From: Acridotheres tristis | Lineage: Eukaryota; Chordata; Aves; Passeriformes; Sturnidae | NCBI GenBank assembly: GCA_037013685.1 | Contig: CM072893.1 | Coordinates: forward strand, 16,580,736 to 16,644,735 | Length of the DNA stretch: 64,000 nucleotides | Direction of reading: 5' to 3' | In this document: in pieces, positions 1-11,500 of the stretch | Layout of the letters: every line of letters begins with the position of its first letter | How positions within the stretch are numbered: position 1 is the first letter of the stretch | Notes under the pieces: generated by a model | What the model was told of the DNA's origin: nothing | What the model saw: only the letters and a program-made list of their open reading frames with translations | Databases searched by the model: none | Program-made: the position numbers and the translations under genes

Positions 1-2385
1 GGGGCCATCACTGAGGGGATCAACAGACTCAATAAAGTTAAGTGAATACCTGAATTAAGCTTCTCCATGACCATGTGCTGTAGGTCAACACTCATGGTTA
101 TAAGAGGCTCTCTCTTTCTGTTCCCTTTTAAACAGAGGCTACCTCAGGCCCCTCTTGACAGTGTGTGAAATACTTGTGAGAATAGCAGCAGGGGGAGGAG
201 ATGCGGTCCAAGAAACCCAACCACATTTCCCCTTGAAGAACATGGCCCCCTCCAGGATGCATCAGCAGTCTGAGCTGCAGAGAGCAGCCTCACACCCTTC
301 TTGCCTGCCCTGCTGGGCTCTTTGCACAGCTGTTCTGCAGACACTCACCCAGGGAAAAGCCCAGGGAAAATACAGGCATGGACATGTGCTTCAAAAGCCA
401 TTTAGCAGCTTTAGAAACTCACATGAAGCAGTCAGTTATTTTGACCTGCTGCTGTAGAGCACACACAGCACGCGCTATCATCCATTTCCTCCTGGCAAAG
501 CTGGCGGGCTATCAGCATGAAGCCAACAGCTGTGGTCTCTCACAAGTCAGCCCTTACACCACAGGACATGTGAATGCTTGGAACAAGTCAGCAGTCTGTC
601 CAGAGCACTCTGTCACCCAGATATTAATGCTAATGGCACAACTGGGCAACAGCTTGTCTCTTAAGTTCTGTGTGTGCAGACCTGCCCCTTGCTGATGTCT
701 GTAAACACCTCCGATTCTGTCCATCAACCAGTTGAGACAATTTGCTCTTGCAAGGCTTCAGACTTTCACCTCACTATGCTCAGAGCAAGAGGGAAGACCC
801 TCAAAGAGAGCTCCTGCTTTTACCTGAAGCTTGCAACTGGCCAGTATCCTTTCCCAAGTGCTAATAGGGATATTAAGTCTCCCAGAGCAACTCCAGCTAC
901 ATTTGCAAGAAGCAGACGAAGTACTGACAAGTAGTCAGGGAAAGGAGGGAAAGTTATCTTTCATCATGCTGACATCAGAGCCCCTGCTTTACCAACGAGA
1001 TAAACGCCCATCAGAGAAACATCTTGTGATAAGCCCTCAAAACTGGGTGTTACTGTCGCAACACTTCCCATTTCAACTGAGTGGAGAGAAGCCTGCAGAA
1101 AAACAGCAAGTGAGAAGAACAAAACGCAGGAAAATTTAAGACTTTGTAAAAACTGTCCATACAGAACAAAAACAGTATGCAACATCTCCCCCTTCTCTTC
1201 AAACCCCTCACTCCAATAACTCATCTACAAGCACAGCACTTATGAACAGATTTTCAATTTTACAAAGAGCACAGTCATGTTTCATATGTCAGGCAAAGTT
1301 TGAAACGACAATAAACTATTTCTCATCCGCCCTCAAGGAAACAAGGTGCATTTTACTATGTCAAGTTTTGCTAAGGTTCTTGCAGGTCCAGTGGTCAATT
1401 TGTGACTGGATCAAGTGTCTAAACCTAAAGAACTAGCTGGGGTGCACAGAACAGGACAGAGATAGGGAAGACGTAGAGGAAGAAGCAGGGTTCTGGTTAC
1501 CCAGACAACAGTCATTGTGTACATGACCAAAATCTCAAGAGCAAGAGAGGCTGGAATAGTTCGCTTCCACTACTTCTGGCAGAAAGAGACAACACATACT
1601 GACAAGGCGTATGCATGCCCTTATGATTTTCCAGGGTGCCAAGAATCACAACGTATTCACCACTGATTCAAGTCTTCCTGAGAAGCCTCAGATAAGAAAT
1701 AAGAACATCCAACTTGCTAATTCATGATCTCCTCCTTGCTTCAATTTAAGTGCAATGCTGAACACTTGCATGACAGAAAAGACAGTCCCCATAAAAGCCT
1801 ACAAAATTGGAACTCCACCTCAGAGAGCTGGGCAGCTGTTTGGAAACATTCCACCAGTCACTGTTTGACTGAATGTGTGGTTCCAGTAGATCTAAGACCA
1901 CTTTACTATTGCAAGCGCAGTTACGCCTTCCCTCTCTCTCAAATAATTTCTCTTGGAATACCATCTTTGCAGTCCAACGCCACAGCTGATCATCCAGACA
2001 GATGAGAGCTGGAGAATGGGGCAGACATTCTTTTGCAGCACTCCATGTTAAGGTCAGCCTATGCCACTGGTTAAACTTCCCCCTGGGAAACTCAAGATAC
2101 ACTGCTCAAGTCACTTTTGAAAAACATGTCAGAAGTTTTCTGAGGTAAAAACAAATGGTCATGAAAATCTTACAAAATTCAGCCCTGGAAGCAAAACAAA
2201 TGTCCTAGTACACAAGAAGGTGTAACTGTGAAATAACTTAAATTCTGTTCCATACATCTCTTGGGACCTGCTCTGTAAAGCATCTTTGTCTTGACCACAT
2301 ACTTCTGCCAAGATTTTTCAGAAATTACTTCAGCTGCTCCAGACTTTAATATGATCAGTGATGGCCTCTGGGCTCTTACTTTAAC

Positions 2386-2406
2386 TAAGTAAGTAAGTAA
2401 GTAAGT
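2386..2406. repeat. (TAAG)n microsatellite
   Basis: Five perfect TAAG units in a row inside PIK3AP1 intron 2. A short simple repeat with no other apparent role. Confidence 0.85.
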
Positions 2407-3599
2407 CTTAAAGCTTTGCAGTTCTCACGAGCAGGTACCTAGAATTAGTCTTAGACATCACCACAAAGCAACCTGTGAGGAGATAATCAGAACCACAAGC
2501 CACAAAGAAATACAATTAGTATTTACAAGGTGCATAAAGACTATTATAGTCTGAAGCTTCTTAACCACAACAGTTTCTGTCCTTTACTATTTCTGGGCTA
2601 TCATTTCACTGTTGCTGTTTAGAAAGCTAGTATGCACCTATACTAGCACTGTTTGAATTTTACACTACCATGAAAGAAAACCATGAAGTACTGGTTCTTA
2701 TTTAAATAAACTGGGATTTTACAAAACACCTCGATGACAAACAATTAATCAATCCTCCAGCTAGGAAGATAATTTTAACTACTTGATCCCACATGCTACA
2801 GATGGTTAAGAACATCCCTGCATTTCTCTCAGAGAACTCTCAGTATCACTTGGGGGCTCAGTTAAGGTTTCTCCAATTGCTTTAACCAGCTCTCTAAAGT
2901 CTCTGACTTTCCAGCATCAGTCATGTATACCATGCATGGAGAGGCATGCTACCAGCATGTTCTCTCAACCTGAACTCCTGTGCAAGAGCGTCACAGTTTC
3001 CTCTCCCTGGCAGGCAGTGAGAACCAGCCAGGCTGCTGAGCTCCCCTAGAACAAAGCAGGCTCTCATTTGCACCCAGAGAAATGACTAATAGCTCACCTG
3101 CTCCTCTTCAATGAACAGGGTCAAAGAACCACATCTTATGTTTAAACACAATAGAACAGAGAAAAATATAGTTTTAAGAATTCACTTAATTTTACCTCTT
3201 CAAAGAGGAGGGAGAGAGAATGCATGCTACCACCTCATATCTTCAAGGCCACTTCAATAAGCTGGCAGAAGTCAATGTTGGGTGTAATTAGCTGAGAGAG
3301 AACCACTAGGAACATATTCCTCCACAGAACCCTGAGATCCAGAAGTAAACACTACATGGCAGTTCCTGCCAAACTTTAAAATACATTGTGCATTTAGGTC
3401 TCTAGCCCTAAATGGCAACTAAATTAGCAAAAGTAAGCAATCAATCACAGAAGCATAAAGCTGAAGGGAATCTCACGTGTACTACAACTTCACCTATCTG
3501 AGAAACAGTTGAGAACATCTGTCCAACGTGACCTTAAATTCCGAGTAGCTTATTCTAAGATTGCTTTATCTTTACAGCTTGAGTCCAGCACAGTACCAT

Positions 3600-4012
3600 A
3601 AAGATGATTAAGGAACCACAGCACCTTTCATAAGAGGAGAGTCTGCAAGAGCTGGAAGTCTTCAGCCTGGAGAAAAGACGACCCAGGGGACTCTTATATT
3701 GATAAGACAGGAGGAAATGAAAAAGAAGGAGCCAGATTTATTTCCTTAGTGCCCACCGACAGGAAAAGAGGCAATGCGCACAAACTAAAATGCATGAAGT
3801 TCCATCTGAACACAAGAAAACGTTTTTCTACTCTTGAGGGTGGTCAAACATTGGAACAGGTTGCTCAGAGAGGCTGTGAAGTCCTGCAGAGTCTCCACAG
3901 ACATTCAAAACCCAACTGGAAATGTTCTTGGGCAACCTGCTCTATCTAACTGTGCTTGAGCAGAAAATTTAGAAGATCTCAAGAGGTCCCTTCCAACCTG
4001 AATGATATGCTC
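3600..4012 (+). mobile_element. CR1 LINE fragment, 3' part, degraded
   Basis: The order of recognisable CR1 3' blocks is preserved on the plus strand: TTCAGCCTGGAGAAAAGACG, later GGTCAAACATTGGAACAGG and GCTCAGAGAGGCTGTG, and finally GAGGTCCCTTCCAACCTGAATGATATGCT in diverged form. It is 5'-truncated and has many small changes, so it is old and inactive. An encoded open stretch at 3749-3949 is a chance remnant. Confidence 0.8.
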
Positions 4013-4789
4013 TCAAGTTTCATCTGTGGTTTCATCAGTGCAACAGAAGAAAACCAGGAACTTAATTCAATTCCTTGACATAAACAGAAGGAAGAATTAT
4101 ACAGCTTATGTGGGTGGTTCTTCTTATGCCATTTCCCTCTCAAAAAAGCTCACTGCCTTGGTCTCTGCCATCTCTCAATGAGCCCCTCAGCAGATGGAGT
4201 AACATTTCAGCTCTTCTGGATCTACAAGCTCAAAAAAAGTTCTCATCTTCCTTCTAACTGTCCAAGGCCCCCCATCTTCACCGTATGATTCCTCACACTG
4301 ACTTCTGACCCTCTTATTTCACAAAAAGTTTGTTGGCACTCATCGTTCATTCTTGTCTGTTGCAGTGCACAGGAGCTCTGCTCAGCCAGGCTGCACTTGT
4401 CCGCACAGCTGCTGTCATATTCAGTTATCACCTCAGCAATCTCAGGCAGATGTGGACTTCCCCGTGCTCTTACTCACAAGATATGGCTTGGATACAGAAA
4501 GCTCAAAACCACTGATTAATCAGTAAATGCTTTGGAAACATCAGCCTGTAAAATGGGAAATCTGTAATGCTTCAAAACAACATAGATAGAGACAAATAAA
4601 CTGGAGTAATTGAAATGTCAAGTGAGCTTTGCAAATAAATGAGGAAGAGAAAGGTCACTGACTCTGACTGTGCAGCTCAGACTCGCAGCTGTTCAGTGCA
4701 CCCAGCAGAGCTGTCACAAGCCAGGCAAGAGGGTTTAGGCAGCAGAAGTGACTATACCCTGCTGGACCTGAGTTGGTGTGTACAGAGAC

Positions 4790-5156
4790 ATCTTGAACAA
4801 GATTGTTTAATCTAGAGAAAAGGAGACTTAGGAGGAACTTACTGCTTTCTACAGCTACCAATGAAGTGGCTGTAGACTCTCTTCTCCCAGGCAACATGCA
4901 ATGGGACAAGATTAAAGAGCTTCAAGTTGCTTCATGGGAGGCTAAGATTAGATACAAGGAAAAAATTCTTCACTGAAAGGGTGGTCAAGCATCAGAACAG
5001 GCTGCCCAGGTAGGTGGTGGGAATCCCTGGAACTGTTAAAAAAAAGCATGTAGATGTGGTATTCAAGGACATGGTTTAGTATAGACTTAGCAGTGTTAGA
5101 TTAGTAGTTAGACTCCATCTTGAAGATCTTTTCCAGCCATAATAATTCTATGATTT
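4790..5156 (+). mobile_element. CR1 LINE fragment, 3' end
   Basis: Recognisable CR1 tail on the plus strand: ATTCTTCACTGAAAGGGTGG at about 4966, then AACAGGCTGCCCAGG, ATGTAGATGTGG, GACATGGTTTAG, and the terminal TCTTTTCCAGCC followed by ATTCTATGATT near 5145-5155. The 5' side is truncated. It lies about 780 bp downstream of another CR1 piece in the same orientation, and both sit in PIK3AP1 intron 2. Confidence 0.88.
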
Positions 5157-8100
5157 CCATCTCCTTAGCACAACTACTGCATGGTGTGAAAAACTTCCCC
5201 ACAGATAACAGGAGTGCCTGCAAATACAAACCTTCACATGCTCTCTAGTTTGCCAGAATTGAGAAATTTTAGAAATAAAAATACCGCATCTACAAGACAG
5301 CAAGAGTCAGCATCAGTACACAGTTGTCAACTAGATGAATGTTTCCTCATTTCTGAATTCATACTAAACTAATAAAAATTAAAATAGGTTTCAGCATGTG
5401 ATGTCTGGGGGTGTCATGGTCCCATGATGCCCTAAGCAAACCACAGCCAACAGCTGTGCTAGAGACAACAGCACAGCCTGCACAGGGCCAGTGTGCAGCC
5501 TCTGGAGAAGAATTTGCCCTGACAGCATCCTGTACCCCTGTACCATGCCTCACTAGCTCGGGATTCAGAAATTAGGAAGCTGAAGCTGAGCCATTTTAGC
5601 ATCAGGCCTATTTTGACACTGCTGTTAGAAGCACAGGTGAGTGCATGTGAAGAGAAGTACTTTTGGAGGAAGACACTCAGACCCAAACAATTTCAAATAT
5701 GGTCATGAATTTTCTCTGCTAAGTGCTGTAAGAATTAAGGGCTGTCTTAACCAGGAAAAATTCAAACTTGACTAAGACCAGAGCAGAGGCTATGTTTCTC
5801 TGTGGGAGAGGTCTGCTGTCACAAACTTTAAGTTACTCATGCTTCAATCAAACCATATAGCAGATTTTTTTTTTTACCAGTCAAGAAGAAAGTTTTCACA
5901 GTTTCACCCAAAAAAGGAACCATGTACACCTGGGGCTGTCTTCAGGGCAAACATCTGAACATTTGCATTTGAGGCCATTCACAAAACTTGTGTAGAATCA
6001 CACAATAGAAGAGGTCACAGTCATTTTTTCCCCACACAGAAGTAGGATCTGATACGTTCATCCAAATACTTTGGCCATGAAAACAGCCCATCTTAAATAG
6101 GTTCCTCCTCCACAAGAATTAGAGTGACAGCTGATGGCTCACCTTTGCAACTGCTGTGATGTGCACAAACCAAAAACCTGACATGGCATGCAGGTGACAG
6201 CCACATCAGCTATGACTGCCATAACCGTAACAGAAATCCAGAAATTCTGAATCTTTGTGTACCAAACTATCCTGAAGATGTTACAGCAGACTCCACAGCA
6301 AATGAGTTTAGTTTTATCTCATTTTTTCTCCCAGAAAAGTATTTTCTAGCTACGCTGGAGTCAGTTTGAGACCAATGTATGCTTATTGAAGTGAGAAAAT
6401 AAAAAATAAACTTTTTTTTTGTTGTGTAGAAACAGCAACAAAAATCCAAAGCACGAACTCCCTTTCAAAACGCCACTCACATGAAGCCAAAGCACAATTT
6501 ATTTCAGAACATGCTAACTTGCAGCACAGATGGAGAAGGACTTCAGATCACCTGTGAGAAGTCAGACTCTAGAGCCTTGCAGCCCAGTAAATTGCTGCTC
6601 AGAATGCAGCAAGCTTGGCGGCAACACTGGCAAGAATTGCCTCGGGGAAAGACTTCAGAATCAACATCCCTCTGTATTCTCACACACTCTTTAACTACAT
6701 TAGGACTTACTCCTAGTCTGGCCTAAAATAACTCTGATAGTCCTTGGGCATGTTTAGTAACACTACTAATACTAATAAATCTCCCCAGTTTTGAACAGCA
6801 TATTTAAAATCAACAAAATATTGGTTCTGTGCTCTAGACCCTAGTTTGGAGGAAAACTAAATTTTGTTTTTGTCAGAAAGCATCAGAAAGGCTAATTTAG
6901 TATCTGTTCAGTTTTATTTTTCAAAGTATAAAAGTTCAGCCACTGTTTTCTATCTTCTTCCAGACTGAAAGCAAAGGAGCCAGACTACGTGAGCTTTAGG
7001 TTTGGTTTAGCTCTACCATTGGGAAAACAAGATGTTTCAGATGTACATGAAAGGAAGATGCAAATTTCAACTTACAGAGATTTTTAAAACATACTAAGAA
7101 GTAGCTGTTGTGACCTGGTTACCTAAAAATGACATCTTCAGCATAACCCCTAAATAAACGTTTTTCAGGGGAACTGCTTTGGCCAAGATCATGACTTTCA
7201 AAATTTATTTCTACTGTGATAAATTTGTCATCATGACTAATGGAGTGGTTATCCTGGCATAAGGCATCTTAATGCACATAACACTAGACACACTGCCTCA
7301 TTTATGCCATAGAATAGAGATAAATCTTAAGCCAAGATGCAACCACAGGATTCCAGTCTTGCTGAGGCTGACAAAGAATACTATAACCCAGCTATGGCAA
7401 TGTCATAAAAATACCAAGACTAGCACAACTGCCCAGAGCTCTCCACCTTCATTTCAACAGAAACGATGAAAAAGGAATTCTACACATTCTTCTAGAGTTT
7501 AGGAAAGTCTGGAATCCATTAACACTCAGTAGATTGGGCTTGTGTAGTCTCCAGCTGTTAATACTTCTGTGCTAGTAAGTCCTCTGCGCTAGTTACAGGG
7601 TGATCACTTTCAGACTGGTTGGGTTTTCTTTAAGGCTATCAGTGCAATTCTTTAATTAATCTCTGCCTTTAAATCATAGCTGAAAAAGTGAACTGTTGTC
7701 AGTATGGTAACTTAGGCCCAGTGCCAGAGAATGAATATTAGGCTTTATTTTGTTCTGGTATGACAGAAACAAGTCTGAAGAAAAAGAGAATTCTTTTCCT
7801 TAAACTAAATAAATAAAAGACAATTTTCCATTGATTTGGGTCAATAAACTGCTGAGTACAATGTTTACAGGCAGAATTTAAAATAGGAAAGTTTTCATTT
7901 TCAATTTGCTTCAAAAGCAGGCACCCAAGAAGACAATCTCAAATTCAGAAGTTCTCTGTGAGTTGCTGGGAATTTCTCCTGAATTAGGGATCAGCCCACC
8001 AGGCATAGAAAAATTTGCATGCATAACTTCCTAGTTTACAAAGGTTGGACAATTTGCTTTAGTTTTCTCTTTAAGTAAAGCACATTACCAGTTTAAAATA

Positions 8101-8166
8101 AGAATAAACAGTATCGTGTATCTCCCTCCTCCAATCAGAAAGCACAGCTCCTAGCTATGGTCTTAC

Positions 8167-8583
8167 CTTCTGAAATAGCCTTCTCGACAGCTGCAAGGTA
8201 AGCATCAGGCTCATCATCATTTGTGAGTTCTTGCCACTGAGACCAGTCCTTGAAAAAAGTCAGAAAGTCTTCACAGTCTGTAACACCACAGAACAGCTTG
8301 ACTATTTTGCACGGGGGCCATAAAGCTTCCTGAAGGCTCAGCAGGATGTGAGGAACATAAAAACTCTGCACCAGCTCAGCAGACAGCAAAAGGACGATAC
8401 TCCGACTTCTGCTGAACAGGTTCAGCTCCTCGTGGGAGATGGCAGAGTCGTCTTCCAGCTGGTAGCTCAGAATCCGATGCTTTCGAACGTGCCGAGTAAA
8501 GAGGAAGAGGTTCTGGAGGTACTGACACCATTCAGTGGCGTCACTTGCATACACAATCAGCACATCATATTCTCCAGGGTCTC
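8167..8583 (-). CDS. PIK3AP1: PIK3AP1 coding exon 2 (TIR-like domain)
   Basis: Acceptor CCTGTACAG ends at 8584 and donor GTAAGA begins at 8166 on the minus strand. The 417-nt exon enters in phase 1 and leaves in phase 1 (GAA G). It encodes the predicted alpha/beta TIR-like fold, including DVLIVYASD at its start, SIVLLLSAELVQSFY in the middle and WQELTNDDEPDAYLAAVEKAISE at its end. Confidence 0.92.
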
Positions 8584-11500
8584 CTGTACAGGTGCAAGAT
8601 GATCACAGGAAAAAGGATTAAATTCAAACTATGAACTGACCCACAGCTTTGCAACAAAAAACACCCACAGCACTGTGTCTAATTCCTGTCAGAAACTACA
8701 AAGAATTTCAAAACAACACTAGTTCTGTCCAAAGTGAGGTATTCACAACCACAAAGCAATTCTAAGAGTGAACTCCTACTTGCATCTACTCCACTAAATT
8801 TAAGTAGTTTTTTCATTCTTAAAAATGAAAAAAATTAAAATGCTCCTCCTATAAAGAAGAGCATTTCCTATGTAGTTTCAAGTGAAACAAACTACGCAGA
8901 GATTTATAGATTTAAAGCATTCTGATAGGGAAAAAAAGCCACAAAAACCAGAGCTTCAAAACTAGCTTGAAAAGGGAAGTTTGCTCTCACATAAAAAGTT
9001 AAAATAATTTTAGGCAACTATAGGGTCTCTGCAACACGACTGCAGATCATTACACGCCCAAGTGGAACAGACACTAAACAGCACAACTAAAATAACAAAG
9101 TCTTTTATTTAAATGAGGTCACACAATGCTTACAGGAAGTCACTACCGCCCCGTGGTGTTAGATATTTGCTCTCATTGCAGCAGAAAGCAAACTGCCTGC
9201 AAAGTATGCATGCAACTAAGGGAATATCAGCCCCACTGCTCCCACCACAGCCACTTCAGACATTTCACAAGGCCGTGTTAGAGTCCATCCTCAAAACTGT
9301 CATAGAAAATTTTCCCAATAATTTTTGGAATGACAAACACTCTTCAGAAGGAAAGAGCTAATACAGTAGTGGTGGCCATAAGACAGTCCAAAATATGCTC
9401 ACCAAAGTTGACTTCTTCCATAATTCTCTAGAGACAGCTTCTACCTACAGACTCATGAATTTCAGCGCTCTGGCACAAAAGCACTTTAAAATGTTAACAG
9501 CTTGCTAAGAGTAGATGCAAATGGAACCAGTGTGACATGATGCAGTGCTCTCCCATCAATCTCAAGGAAACTTTTAAGTCTAAATGTAATTTTTCAATTT
9601 ACCTGTGAAAAAGTTTACTCAAAATTGAGGTTTACAGCTCAGGTCCATAGTAAATTTCAGAGCTGAGCATTTAAAACCTTGTTAACAAATTGTCTTCTAA
9701 TTTCAGTTTGACTCTTTAGAAATGTCAACATTTTCAACCCTTCTCCATCATGAAGCAAGCAAAGGCAAATTTTTCCAATTAAAGTAGAGCAATGCCTAAA
9801 ATTTGGCAGCCAGAAAGAGGATCTGCAGGGTGAATTTACCAAAACTGAAGTTGAGTTTTGCAGTCACCTTAGAAAAAGTAAACCAAAATTGCACAGCCTG
9901 AAGAGATTTTACTCTATAGAATAAAAGACTTTATTCTATCAGCTTCCCCAGAACCTTCATTAAGAAATTAAGGCTGAAACAATGTTTCTAGGCTGAGAGA
10001 CCCCAGCCCTAATCCATACAATTAACAGATTTAAACTGTAGTTCAGGAGAAGTGATAGGATTAGAGAAGAATGGAGACGCGCTCAGCTGGACCGATACTG
10101 TTACGGTTAGCTGCATAAATAAGGAAATCTCTAGCAGTGAAAGGATGATATCCCAGCTGTGGAGAACAGGGACAGTACAGTGCTGACAATATTCACTAGG
10201 ACAGCGGCATTCCTGTGAGTGAATACAGCTCCTGAACCACAGATGGAGGCTTGTAGAAGACAGCGCTCCCATAGGAGAGGATCCAGCAAACTCATAAAGC
10301 AGAGTCCTTGGGATTCAAGACCTTGGGATCTTTAAGCTAAGAATGCAGAACTGCTGTGAAAAAAGATGGCTTTCACACCAGTGAGCACACCACCATTGCC
10401 AAAATATCACTGAACACCACCTGGCAAAAACAGAATTATGTGAGCAAAAACATGAAAACCAAGCAGAATTCAAGTTTTATTCTAGAAAGGGAAACATACC
10501 ACAGACTTCTGCTTCCACTGCCCTGGGTTGATTTACACACAGTACAGTGGGAAAGGACAGCACAACTGTCTGCTGAGAATGGAACCCACGCACTCCACCA
10601 TGGCCAGCTGAGCTCGACTTCAACAGATGGCGAGACCACACACTGACTCTCTGAGGTGTGCCCAAAGCTCTTGAAGTCTGGCACTCTCTGGAAGCAGCCC
10701 CACCTCCAGTCTCTGCAAAAATCAATAATGGCCTCCTGGGCAGTTAACATTCCATAAAATGGAACAACTAATCCTGTCATTCCCTTTCAGAAGAACACAG
10801 CTTCCACAACTATACTTGTGAGCCAACAGGCCCTTCTCCAGGCTTTGACTGAAAGAAAGCAGCTGTGCTTGGAGACAAGGTGGAAGAGCCCTTGACTTTA
10901 AAAAAACCTTGCACTGCAGGGGCAGAGAGTATCCAAGAATCCCTCCCTTCTCTGCCATGTAGATAAAGGATGCAAACTTGACAGACTCATTGCAAATTCC
11001 CTGCCGAACAATGCAACCTTTGCATGCAACAGGAAGGAACTTCCTCTGGAGTTTAGGAAAGATATTGATTTCCTAGCTAGCACTGCTCTAGGAGAGCACT
11101 GTTCCCCTTAACAGAGCTGTACCAGCTCTCCCCTCAGGCCTTACCTCAGCTCCAACAGCCTTTTACGCAATAAACTGAGGAACAGTGTTCCTAAAATGAG
11201 AACTGAGAAATAAAATTACTGACTCCACTTGTACAGCCAACGTAATGCTCCATGTTCATAAGCAAAAATACTGGAAGTGGGTCTTGCAGAGCTAAATAAG
11301 CTTAAGTCAGCATTGTGACTGTTTAAAAAAAAAAAAAAAACCAAACGAAAAATCTAGAAATAACGTCAATTGCAACATTCCTCTTTAAAAGAAGAATGAC
11401 ACAGGACTCTCCTTCCTGGATCATGCTACTATACTAACCAAATAGCTGCCTTTGCAGCACTAACTACTGTCCAGTCCTTAAGGAACAGTGTATTAACAAA

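Larger units (their letters stand above)
1..8166 (-). other. PIK3AP1: PIK3AP1 intron 2 (partial)
   Basis: The donor at 8166 opens an intron that runs off the left edge. I see no frame matching later BCAP exons on the minus strand. The interval holds two CR1 fragments (3600-4012 and 4790-5156), a short (TAAG)n run, and otherwise AT-rich unique-looking DNA. Confidence 0.7.

Noticed and set aside
3440..3560. Weak resemblance to another degraded repeat end ahead of the first CR1
   Set aside because: Too diverged to call without a library search.
5994..6030. TAGAATCACACAATAGAAGAGG, resembling a minus-strand CR1 end
   Set aside because: The match stops after about 20 bases and no further CR1 blocks follow.
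8872..8896. Short hairpin GTAGTTT...AAACTAC
   Set aside because: Seven-base arms are expected by chance in AT-rich DNA.
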